64,000 bases of DNA from Tetradesmus obliquus (taxonomy: Eukaryota; Chlorophyta; Chlorophyceae; Sphaeropleales; Scenedesmaceae). This document shows positions 22,040-33,430 of this stretch, in pieces. The translations under genes were made by a program, and so were the position numbers. Under the pieces are notes generated by a model. It was not told the DNA's origin, ran no database searches, and was given only the letters and a program-made list of their open reading frames with translations. The first letter of the stretch is position 1, and each line of letters opens with the position of its first letter. Location of the stretch: the NCBI GenBank assembly GCA_030272155.1, contig CP126199.1, positions 4,204,501-4,268,500 of the forward strand, written 5' to 3'.

Positions 22040-22912
22040 ATGGCAAAGTCTGCAGTGGTGAGCATCATTATTTCCCAACAAACAAATGTCTATGACGGGG
22101 GCCATGGAAAGCTGCGCTGCGGCAATGGCCAAGGGTATCACCAGCTGCTTGGGGCAGTGACCGTGCATGGGCACACGTTACCTTCGATCACACAGCGATC
22201 GCAGCTAATTGCAGCTGTTTTTAAGTTCGCTGTGGTCTGAGGCCTGTTCAACACTCGAAAGTGCTCATGTGGACAGTATCACCCAGGCACTGACAGGGCT
22301 TGGTGTCTGCTGGTGCAGGTTGCCCTGGTGCTGTGCGCGCTGCTGGCGTCCGCCTTCGCAGCTGAGACTGGTGAGTCTGCGCAGCGGTGCAGGGCACGAT
22401 TCGCGTCATAGCGTGGCAGAGCATCGTCCGTTGGCCGTGATGATGCAAACTGGGTCCCACAGCTGGGCATCGCAGAAGCTATGATGCATGGGGCGAGCAG
22501 ATGTTCAATCGCATATTATCAACCTTAATCATATGCTTCAGCTGCATAACGCCAGTCTTGCCGCTGTAGTTGCGCTGACCCCACCTGCTGCTGCCACCTT
22601 CTCTTCCCTGGAACAGGCCGCAACCTGCAGCAGGCGGGCAACGTCAAGATCACATACGACTGCAATGGAGCAAAGCAGATGGGCACCGTGAAGAACGCGT
22701 GCGGCCTGCTGTGCACATGCGCTGGCTCCATGAACAGGGCCTTCAACACCCCCGCCATGAAGACCCAGTGCCAGAACTTGTGCAACGCCTGCCAGACTGC
22801 TGCCAAGACCTGTGCGCCCGGCTCCCCCCTGCCCCAGGCCTGCAGGGCCGGCCAGGGCATCAAGGAGGTGAACACCTGCATCACCGCCTTCCTGCGTGCC
22901 CAGGGCAAGTAA
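22040..22912 (+). CDS. Small secreted 10-cysteine protein
   Basis: Three exons (22040-22057, 22319-22370, 22617-22912) join in phase to 121 residues. The first 21 or so residues are a textbook signal peptide: MAKSAV followed by VALVLCALLASAFA and an AET cleavage region. The mature part of ~100 residues has ten cysteines, including LLCTC, TQCQNLC and NACQTAAKTC, and no long low-complexity tract, unlike most neighbours. An even number of cysteines in a small secreted protein suggests disulfide bonds. The intron between residues 6 and 7 splits the signal peptide. No family was recognised; possible roles are cell wall, defence or signalling. Confidence 0.8.
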
Positions 22913-24585
22913 ATGCGGCGCAGCTGCAGCTGCAGCAGCAGCACAACTGTGCAGGAGTGATAGCTGGTGGTATAAACGGGAGAGGTGCACAGGCTGTAGT
23001 TAGGACGGCGATGAGATGTAGTGCAGGGCCAAGAGCATGGTGGCAGTGGCAGTGCCAGGCTTTGGCTGCCAAGGCCCTTGATGTGGCGCAGTGTGTGCAT
23101 CAGCAGGGTTTGCTGTCAGTGTGTGCCCAGGCACTCTGTTGCACTGAAGATGTGCTGTGAATGAATGAAGTGGCACTGATTAGAAGGGCTGCAAGCACGA
23201 CACGTGACTGTGCTGATATGTTATGTGGCTGGTGGTGATTGCCTCTGGTGAAGATCCGGGGGGCCAGGGCGCTGGCCACACGCGTATGGTTGGGTCAGTG
23301 CGTTGTTGTCGTGCAACACACTGCTGCCTTGTCATTGTGCATATACAAATCAATTTGTGTGCTGCAGATGGCTCACCAGCAGTTCAGCCAGGTTTCTGGT
23401 GTGTATTTACCACCGTGGCCTGCTCAAGCTGTTGTGTTGATTTCAGGCCTACAGCAAGGCTTGCATACTGCGAGGGTGCCGGCATAAGTCACTTGTTTCA
23501 CTGATGTTATTCGGTCTAGTACAGTGATCGTGGCTGCAGCCTCTGAGAGCGAACTTGTTGGTAACAGTGTACATACTGCTGTCTCACAGCACTCGACCCC
23601 ACCAGTGATGAACCACCAATCTGACTGATCAGTCAGTCTGCTCATGATCATGAGCAGAGAGAGGACTTGAGCAGCCTGCTTGTCATGCTGTGCATGCTGC
23701 TGCTCGGCCCACAGGCCAGTGTACGCCAGGCACTGATCCACAACCATAGCTTGCATCATGAAGGTGCAGTGCATGATGCACTGGCGGCAATGCCACATCA
23801 TCATCCACCAGATGAGCAACACCATGCTAATATGATGGCAAAGATTGAAATCCACTGCATGTGGCACTTGAAGGATGTTTCAGCTGCACCGTAGCTTGCC
23901 ACGCCACCATCGCAACTGCAACCATGCCTGACCGCACCAGCCAACGCACTGATGCAAACACTGCACGGGACTGTAGCTGCTGCAGCACCAGCCACAGGTG
24001 TTGAATCGGCAGCGCACCACCACCCTGCTACATCCATGTCAGCTGCCAGAGGCACGCATGCTACCTACACCGCAATTGCAGTGACTGCACCACTCGACGT
24101 AGACATGCATGTCAACCACAAGCGCTGCTACGTGAAGTGCTCACATTGCTGGTGCAGAACATACGTGCACCTGCATCGTGCCGGGCTCAGCGTGGCTTCC
24201 AACACCTGCGCTACGCGCTTGCTCACACAACAATAACACTACGTGCAGGCGGACGCAGGCCGTCTTCTTGATTTGGCGCATGCCAGCATACACTGGCAGC
24301 ACCCACACCGCTATCCAAGTACAATGCAAATGTAAGCAGTGAAGTACACACTACAGCTGTGATGGTGTTGGGCCGCAGAATGACATGTGCGGCCAATGCA
24401 TCCCAACAGTAAACGGTCCCAAAACAAATACCTAAACTTGGCAGACATGCCAATGCTGTGACTATGACAGCAAGCACTGGTGGCGTTGCCGTCCACAAAC
24501 TGATGTACACTAGTAAACAAAGCTGCAATACGTCATGGCGCAGAAGTAGCACTGGTCATGAGCCACAACTGCAGCCACGTTCCTG
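22913..24585. other. Convergent intergenic region
   Basis: Lies between the 3' ends of the Cys-rich gene and the kinase gene, so it holds two 3' untranslated regions. It contains the paired palindromes at 23621-23656. No coding exon is supported. Confidence 0.5.
23621..23656. repeat. Two adjacent perfect palindromes centred on TGATCA
   Basis: CTGACTGATCAGTCAG (23621-23636) and TGCTCATGATCATGAGCA (23639-23656) are each perfectly self-complementary, 16 and 18 bp, separated by two bases. Their centres are 19 bp apart. Confidence 0.85.
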
Positions 24586-24596
24586 TCACTGCGGCG

Positions 24597-24633
<37 letters not shown>

Positions 24634-27600
24634 GGCCAGCCCATCAAACCAGGGGTGCGCCTGCAGCTGCGCGATGGACGGCCGCTTCTGCCTGTTCTTC
24701 TCTAGCGCCTGCATCATGAAGCTGACCGCCTCATAGGACAGCCCCCCAGGGTAGGACGGCTCCTGCAGGCCAGGCAGCGCGGCAGCAGGCAGGGGGGCAC
24801 ACGTAACAGCGTGCCGTCATGCGAATTGTGGTCACGCAGGTGCAAAGCGAGCACTGCCTTGTGGTGTCAGGCAGCCTGATACTAGCAACCCAGCCTGCTG
24901 CATGCTGCTGAGGGCCTGATCAGCCCCAACACGCAGCACTTCAGACTGCACCGCCTGCACCGCTGATCACGTACACCAACCCGCAGCACGAGACTGTGGC
25001 CACCAACACGGGCAGCAGCTGCTCTTGCTGCCAGCCTGGCAACAGGCGCATGCCAAGTTTGCTGTGCGCTGTCACTTGCAGGAAACGATAGCGCCTTTGC
25101 ATGAACTATGTTGCTGCAATCCAACAAACTAGTGCCAACACACTGGCAAGGCTCCGCAACGCCGCGCAGCGCGCCGCCGCGCACCTTGTTGAGGATGGCG
25201 TACTTCTCATCGTCCCTGCTGATGTCCTCGCGCTCAGCAAAGGGCGCGCGCCCACACAGCACGTCGTACGCCAGCGCGCCCACGCTCCAACTGTCAAGCT
25301 GCAGCAGGCAGCAACCAAAAGGGCGCAAAGTTTGCCTGGTGGCTGGTGTTGGCAACTAGCACAGAGACTGCGCGCTGGTTTGCCGGTATGTAGCCAGTGT
25401 GCAAGGGATGGATTCGTTGAGTACACCTAGACAGCAGCATGCGGCCCCTCACCCTGCCTATACACACACAAGGACTGCTGCATGGCCAGCCAGCAACACA
25501 ACGCATTGCTGCTCTTCCTGCTCACTCTGCTGCCACTGTCAGCGCCTACCAGCCTGAGCTGTGGTGCTCAGCGCAACCCCTCAGCTGCCGTCCACACAAA
25601 ACATGCTCACAAAAGCCCAAGTGCAGCTAGCCTCGTGCTCCTTCCCGCTGGCCCCAACCCTAAGACACATACGCCCACCTTGAACGAGGTGGCTGCCGTG
25701 AGCTGGGCCTTGGTGAAGGCGCTCCAGATGGAAATGTACTCCGGGGCCGCAAAGCTGAAGGTGCCCTCCAGCTTGAGCACCTGCCGCGCCAGCAGCCGCT
25801 CATCACCCACGCGCAGGCTGCTGCCAAAGTCGCCCAGCTTCCACACGCCGCTGGCGGTGCGGAACACGTTCTCGCTCTTGATGTCGCGGTGCACGATGCC
25901 CTGGCCGCGGCAGCGGGGGTGGCAGAGCGGCGACAATGCTTGATTAGGAACTCAGCTAGACAGGGCTGTCGTGCGTGTATCACGTCGAGAGGCGAAGCAG
26001 TACATCAAGGACACAGCCACAAGGGCATGCGAACCACAAGGAGGATGCCTGCCCAGGAATCTGCAGCGCCGGCGCCGCCGCTTGTTGATGCCGTGGAGCA
26101 CTCTGCCACAGCCCAGCACTGACACTGCAACCCATCCCTGCAGCAGTGCTGCTGCTGTGTGTGTCCATCACTCCAGCCCAGCGCCGCGCGCACCCCCGCA
26201 CCCACCAGCTGCACTGCGCTGCTGCCGCCCCCCACGCACCTGGCTGTGCATGTACTGCAGCGCTGTGAGCACGTCTGCCACCAGCTGCCGCGCGTCGTCC
26301 TCGCGCAGGCACAGGCGCTGCTTGGCGTTGATGTAGCTGTAGGCATCGCTGTCTCCCGCATACTCCATGAACAGCTTCACGCCCGTGGCGTCCTCCATGC
26401 CCAGGTAAGCGGAGATGATGTTGGGGTGTCTCAGGCTGGCGTGCACCTCCCACTCCTGCTTCACCTGGTGGGGGTGGTGGGCGTGGTGCAGCAGTGCGGG
26501 GCACAGCACAGTGATGTTCAGCAACAGAGCAGCGGGGTGACAACGGTGCAGCGCAGGGCAGCTGGCTGCGCAGCACCGCTTGATGTGAGCCTCCTATGGG
26601 CGCTGCTGCGGTGGCAACACAGAGGATGATGTTTCCTTTGCGGACGGACGTGCAGCAGCCGGCGCCAACTGATGCCGCATGCGCTGATGCCCCACGCGCT
26701 GATGCCGCATGCTTGCAAGCTCCCCGCACTGCTCTGTTGCCACCACCCACACAGCTGCTTGGGTCAGCAAGAGAGGTCTGCTGGGTCTGTTGACAGCGCA
26801 ACATAGCACTGCATTGCTGGCTGGTCTGTCGCTGCTTGCAACTTCACTGCTTGTGCTATCACCTAACGCCTCCTCCTGCTGCTGCCGCCGCGCCGCCTGC
26901 TGCCCAGCTGAGCTGCTTCCAGTGTGCTGGGCAGTGTGCTGCATGCCAGCTGCTGCCAGCTGCTGCGCCCCCCCCCCCCCCCTCCCTGCACCTTCTGCTG
27001 CAGGTCCAGGCGGCGCTCCAGCGCATCCCGCTTGAAGGCCTTGACCACCACCTTCTCGCTGTTGGCGCGGCAGGTGGCAATCAGCACACTGCTGAGGTCG
27101 CCTTCGTACAGCTCCTCAAACGCAAAGTTCTTGTGCAGGTTGGAGCTGCAAGGGCGGTGCGGCAGCAGTGCTGTCAGAGGCGGCCCTGGCTGAGGGGACA
27201 ACCACGGTACTGAGGGGGTCCCACGGCTGGGCAGCAGCAAGCAGCTGCAAGTAATACGCTGCATGCCGCTGCTACGGCAACTGGGGGATGGGACATGATG
27301 GTCGGCTCGCTGTTCAGGTGCACTCAGTGGCTGCTGGCGCGCGCGTTAGCATGTGCTACCACATGTGGTGAACTTCGTATGCATTGTGTATATGCCACGT
27401 CTCAAGTTCCTGCTGTGCAGCTGGGGCTGGCGGAAGTTTAAGCAGCTGCACGCAACACAAACAACGCACGCACCGTGTGCGCGACTGCTTGAGCCATGGC
27501 ACGCATGCCTCCGCTATCTTGGCCCTGCTGCTGAAGAAGGGCTTGTAGGGGTCAGCTGCCTGCTGCTCCAGCAGCGGCTCAGCAAGGGCAGCCGCAGCAC

Positions 27601-27778
27601 AAACGCAGCGGCTGCGCAGGCACTGCTGCTGCCATGGCTGCTGGTACTGCTGTTGGTGGTGGACAGCAGCAGTAGCAGCAGCCAGGGCATGCTGCTGGGC
27701 TGCAGCAACATGCAGCAGGCTCGGGAGCGCTCTCATGCCCAGCATCTGCGTCCCCGCCAGCCCCTGCTGCATCTGCAT
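24586..27778 (-). CDS. Serine/threonine protein kinase with atypical glycine loop
   Basis: Six exons (27778-27474, 27145-26992, 26464-26240, 25900-25679, 25298-25185, 24762-24586) join in phase to 398 residues. The kinase domain spans ~105-385: VVVKAF with the ATP-binding Lys near 137, VHRDIKSEN near 231-239, LGDFGSS near 250, AAPEY, then LDSWSVGALAYDVLCGRAPF and RPSIAQLQAHPWF. Catalytic residues are kept, so activity is expected. The glycine-rich loop is degenerate: YEGDLSSV replaces GxGxxG. The first ~100 residues are Ala/Gln-rich and could be a targeting or low-complexity leader. Start is the first ATG in the frame. A poly-Gln tail of CAG codons ends the protein. The subfamily was not resolved. 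Confidence 0.8.
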
Positions 27779-29781
27779 GTGGCTCAAACCAAGCCCTCTA
27801 CACGGAACGAGGGTGCAGTAGACACGCAACCGACAGCTGCAACGACAGCTCAGAGGTACATCAGCGTGCGTATGGGCCCACAAGTATCGTAGTAGCCTCA
27901 GAAAGCAGCGTGCAGGTCAACAGACTCCGTGGTTCGTGTCCGATACCGGTGTATATGCTCCCAGCACGCGGTGGACTACTCCGTTGCAGGGATCAGGTAA
28001 CGAAAACTTAATAACTAGGCGGAAATGCTTGTAGGTAAGCCAAAACACGAGCAAGCCAGGCACCCATGCCCAGCGACGATGCAACACCCCAATGACAAGG
28101 TTTGAATGCACCTGCACCATCATGGCATGGCATCTGCACAACTCATACAGCGATGCATCGTAATCGTGGCTGCAGTGATGCTGGCACAGTTGAGATTGTC
28201 CATCAGTCACCAACAAACAACAGGCGCGCCCACCTCCTGCAACTAAGCTTAGCCTTAAGGCTCGCAGGTGCTTGGTACAATGTTTTGCCGACAGCGCGCA
28301 TGCACCACAATGAGCGCAGAGCAACCACCACATACACAAAGTACATGAACCTATTTACTTCTGAAATACTTTTTTGCTGAGAAAAGCAAGATATCTCCTT
28401 GAGGGTTCAGTTGAGGGATTAATGCACGGCATCTGTTCATCCGTGTACCGGAGGATCGCGTCATAACCTGGCATCATGACCTAGACATACTGGCCAGTCA
28501 TTGGTGACCAACTTTGACACAGTAGCATGAGATACTGTCGCTAGCCTGCTCGTATGCCAACACATGTTTCCTTGCATTACGCCTGAGGTCACCAGGCCCC
28601 GATACAGCCTACCAAGCTGCCAGCGAGTGAGGGAGCTCTGGTACTGGACATTGCTGGTAGCCAGGTTGTCGCGCTCAGGTAGTTTGTCAGGGTGCTCTGG
28701 AGCTGTGCAAGGCCAGGGTGGCGAGGGGTGGGCACCAAGCCGCTCTGGCGCTCACAGAACAGAGACGCTGCCCAAAAGCCTTACTTCAACTGTCATTGTA
28801 CTTCAATGCCGCGTAGGGCCTAGGCCAATGGTCAAGCTACAATAAACAAGGGCACCACTTTCAGCAAAGCTAGCGCTAGCCAATTTGTGTTGGGTCCCTA
28901 CGCAGTGCTAACAGCAAGTGGGCGTACGCGGCATACATGGCGCCTAGCTGGACACGCAGCTAACCTTTTTCTGGAAGCACACCCCCAGCTCGCCTCTGCC
29001 AGCCTCTACTGCAGATGGGCTAATTTCCTTCCGCTGCAGATAGGTCGACCCTCCCCTGTCAGCAGCTCGAGCACAAACAAGCACTGTCATGGTCCACTGC
29101 GTTTATCAAGTGCGAACCTGGAGGGCTGCGCACTGCATCGCACAGATACCACCATTTAGGTGTCACGCAAACCTGTCGTTTTTACATCTTGGTAGGATGT
29201 GTTGCTGGCCTGCTTGCATGCCGATAGATGCATGTTGTTTTTTGTTTACACTCAACGGCACCGCGTGTTATACACAGACAGTGTCATCATGACTGCTGAT
29301 GATCAGCAGGCCAAGGTAAGCCTTCAAGAAGGCAGACAGCTTTATGAAGTGACACCGGTGCACAGGCAGCATGACAGTCATAAATCTAACAACTTCAAGC
29401 TGAAACATAACCATACACAGCCGTTGTGCGGCCCAACACGCTGCAGCTGCAGCTTAGGCCCTGGAACAGTGTTGATGTGCCAAAACCCCTAGGGGTGCGT
29501 GAGTATGTACTTGATGAAGGGTCACTGCCAAGGCCTCGTTTTTTGTCGAATTTCATTGTGCCATCAACTTGCGGCAGCGTAAGTGGTATTCCATTGGGTG
29601 CGCGCCCATTACGAAAGCGAATCCTGGCGACTTCGCCGGGCAGGCTGATATTCACGTGCCTTCCATGGCCATATCTACCTACAACTGTCTAGCAGTGAAT
29701 AACGAAACTAACTGCACATATTCAGCAACTAGCATGACGCGCTTGAGACACCGTGGCGGAAGTACACCGGTGTCGTAATAC
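27779..29781. other. Divergent 2-kb intergenic region
   Basis: Lies between the 5' ends of the kinase and the LRR gene, so it should contain both promoters. Two stretches (28564-28845 plus strand and about 29395-29692, open on both strands) read as longer, less repetitive frames than the rest. They may be decayed insertions, but no domain was recognised. Confidence 0.45.
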
Positions 29782-32700
29782 ATGCACGCGGAAGAAATTC
29801 TCCTAGTACTTAGTTGTTTCGGCGGCTACCTCGCTGCTGGAGCTGCACACTATGCCCATGCACCAGCAGAGTATGCCGCAGACGGTGAGAGGATGCTGGT
29901 CTGGCACTACTGCTGCTGCCCTGTGCTGCTGCTCTTGAATGGTGAAGGAGCAGTCCCGGCACAGCCTGCAACTGCACCAAAACCGACACTATCATCGATT
30001 TCACTGCCTTGCATGCAGTTGCCGCCCTGCAGCCCCTAAGGGCGCTTGTCAAGGCAAGCAACGTGTCCCTGGCTGGCTGGTCCAGCAGCAGCAGCAGCCT
30101 GGAGCCATGCGGCAGCCCCAATTGCAGCACACAGCAGGGCTTGGGCGTCCCTGAATGTGCCTGGGAGGGGGTGACATGCCAGAACGGACGAGTGACCTCA
30201 GTGTGAGCAGATGCATATGGTGCAGGCGTGCATGCCTCTTGCAGTCATTAGGGTACACCAGTGGAGTCCTGTTTCATGTCTTGCTATATGCTGTGGTGTG
30301 TTGCAGCCTGTTTGGTTGAACGGCAGTTTGCCACGTGTTGCTATTTCTTTTTCAATTGCGTGACAGGTCAGCTCATGAGCTCAGCAGCACCGTCCAGTGC
30401 CTGCCTTCTCTCATGCAGCAGCAGCTGTGCTTGTGCCTGCCGTGTGTGTGCTGCCTATGCAGGCGCCTGGCGTGTGGCGAGCGCCACCCGTGCGTCAACC
30501 GCATCCATGGCCGCCTGCCAGCATCACTCGGCAACCTCACCGCGCTGCAGGTGCTGTGCCTGCGCGACAACGCGCTCACCGGCAGGTGCGTGGGCTGCTG
30601 TGGCGCCAGTGCGTGCACTGGGCAGTGCGCGGCTGCAAGCTTGCATTGACGTAATCGCAGGCCATGCGCTGGCATGGCATAGTCAATGCTAGGGCAGCTG
30701 GTTCAAGGCTGTTGTGTGTATATCAGCAGGTGGTGTTGGTCCGCAGGACATCGCTGCCACGCATTGGTTCGAACCTGCACACAGCACCCTCCAGAGCAGC
30801 AATTGGTGTATCCTTGCACCAGGCAGCTCCCGTGGCTATATGCACCCACTGCAATTCTGCGAAGCAAGGTGAAAAAAATCCTTCAACATTTGCTTCTTCT
30901 GTGTTTTGCTGCTGCCCTGGTGCTGCTGCTGCTGCTCCCGCTGGGCTGTGCTGCAGCCTGCCTCCTGGTGAGGGCTGGTCCAGCCTGCAGCAGCTGGACC
31001 TGCACGGCAACAGCATCAGCTCAACGCTGCCCCCGCAGTGGGGCGCAGGCCTGCCACAGGTGCGCCCAATCACCCCGCAGATCAACATGACCCGCATGTA
31101 CGCACACGGTTGGCTGCTTGAGCAGTCAAACTTGATGCGTGACAACAGTTGCAGGCTGCAGCGGCACCTGGTGCACAGGGCTGCTCTGCTGTGATGTCAG
31201 CGCTGCTATCACAGTCTTGCTTGCACTCCCCAGACACTTGCTCAAGCGCCCTGCGTAATTGCTGCTGCTGCTGCTCCTGCTGCTGCTGTGCTGCCTGCAG
31301 TTGACAGACCTGGACCTGTCGTACAACCAGCTGGTGAGCAGCACACCTGGCTGGCTGGCTGCAGACAAAAACAAGTTGATGCAGACATGCGTGGCAGCAA
31401 TGGTGCAACGTGTGCATCAGAGTTGTCAATGCTCAGATGTATGTGCACTTCCCTGCCGATGTTTTTGCACAGCAGCTGATCATCACAGGACGTCAAACGT
31501 GCTATCGCCAGCCAACAACCAACTCATTGCACGCTGATCTTGCTGCTTGCTGGTTGCCGCCTACTGCTGCTTGCTGCTGCTGCTGCTGCAGACCGGCTAC
31601 CTGCCGTGGACGTGGGGCGAGTTCAGCTCACTCAGCCAGATGGACCTCAGCGGTAACAAGCTCAGCGGGTGAGGCCAGCGCAGCAACAGGGCAGCACACT
31701 GCTTGCTAGCAGCACCTGGCTCAGCTAGCGAAGGAGAAGGTACCAGACTGGCTTCTTAACACCTGCCTCCCTAGCCCGCTGCATTGTTGCGCATATGCTC
31801 TGCTGTTATCCCAAGCATCGAGTTGGACGGGGCTGACAGGCTGCAGTGTTGCACTGCGTGAGGCGTGCAGGGGCATTCCTGTGAGCTGGAGCAGCCTGGG
31901 CAGCCTCAAGGTGCTGCTGCTGAGCGACAACTGCGCCATGTGTGGGGGCATCCCCCTGCTGCATGCAAAGGTGCGCCGCCCGCACCTCGTCGACAGCAAC
32001 AAGACATTAGACATGCACACAATTGTTGCCAGAACAGAAGCTTGCAAGCAAGTGTCAATTGATGAAACTACGTGCTGAGCCACCATCCTTATTCTTAGGG
32101 CTGTACCAAGGCTGTAAGTATATGCTTTCATCACAGCCCGGCCCTCTGCACTCACTGTGCCGCTGCTGCTGCTGCGTCCTGCAGCTCACCGCGCGCAACA
32201 CCAGCCTGGGTGCCGCCTGCAACCCTAGCGGCGGCTGCGGGGCCCCCAGCCACAGCGGGCTCATGATCGCGCTGTCTGTGCTGCTGGGCAGCCTCGCGCT
32301 GTGCCTGCTGCAGCGGCACATCTGCTGGCGATGCAGGGTGGCGGCGCTGCTGGCAGAGGCAGAGGTGAGGCGCTGCACAGTACATATAACTATCCTCTCT
32401 CCTGGTTGACCTTGGGTTTCAGCTCTGCGCCAAGCACAGCAGCGGCGGCTGTGGCGTCGGCGGCATGTGAGCTGCATCCTGCATGTGACCATAGTCAACA
32501 AGGCGTCTGCGCCAAGCAGCGGCTGGGGTGGCTGAATTATGCCAGGCACAGGAGAGGCAGCTGCTGCTCTCCCTGCCTGGAGCATGTGTTACAAGGAAGA
32601 CTCGATTGCGAGCAACTGCTGCATGAACAACATCCTGCTTGCCGCCCCTGCACCTGCTGCTGCTGCACTACACCAAAATGCGGGGCGTGCAGCGGCTCGA

Positions 32701-32865
32701 CGCGCAAGCGCAGCGTGAGGGCCGCACTGCTGGGCGCAAGCCGCGGCAGCTGCTGCGTCGCATCCCCAGCTTTGAGGCCTGCGTGGAGCTGCGTGGGGAC
32801 GGCGGCAAGAGCAGCCACCACGGCAAGGCTGCTGCTGCTGCTGCTCGCTCAGCGGAGGCGCCACC

Positions 32866-32900
<35 letters not shown>

Positions 32901-32982
32901 CAGAGGTTATAGGTGATCTTGCAGCAGGTCCAACAGCAGCTGCTGCCCATGCCCGTGATGGCGCAGACAGCAGCAGCCCTGC

Positions 32983-33020
<38 letters not shown>

Positions 33021-33430
33021 CAGGGGCTGCAGGCAGCGTGCCGCGACCAGCCAGCCCTGGTGCCGGCCAGGTTGTGCACGAGCCGCCGCCTGCATTCTCG
33101 GTGATAGTCATGCCTGATGGGCAGCATCTGGCACTGGCTGTGCCTGAGATTGATTCTGTGGCAGACATTGAGGCTCCTGCCCAAAGCTCACAGGGCAGTA
33201 TAGGCCAGGCCAGTGCAGAGCCTGACGCACAGCAGCCGCAACAGCAACAGCAGCAGGAGCAGCAGCAGCAGCAGCGGCGGCCGGTGCAGGGTGCAGTGCA
33301 GCGGGCTGGCCGCGCGCTGCTGGGCGCTGTGGTGTACCTGTTTGTGCAGCCGGTGCCCTCAGCCAGCGACTTTGAGCAGGCGTATGGTGGGCCCCACGGC
33401 AGGGGCAGCAGCGGCGCCGCCATACTCTGA
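29782..33430 (+). CDS. LRR receptor-like protein, single-pass membrane
   Basis: Nine exons (29782-29884, 30019-30202, 30463-30585, 30957-31059, 31301-31333, 31592-31668, 31871-31970, 32185-32364, 32693-33430) join in phase to 546 residues. A signal peptide (to about residue 22) is followed by a plant-type LRR N-terminal cap: LRALVKASN, then PECAWEGVTCQNGRVTSV near residue 95. The repeats follow, e.g. GRLPASLGNLTALQVL, NALTGSLPPG, LQQLDLHGNSIS, LTDLDLSYNQL and LSQMDLSGNKLSG. A hydrophobic segment at ~265-284 (SGLMIALSVLLGSLALCLL) is the membrane span. The ~245-residue cytoplasmic tail has three Gln tracts and no kinase domain. Exon ends fall inside the repeats, and one exon is only 33 bp. By family, the outer part would bind a ligand or partner at the cell surface. 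A TGTAA at 34676-34680 may be the polyadenylation signal. Confidence 0.85.
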
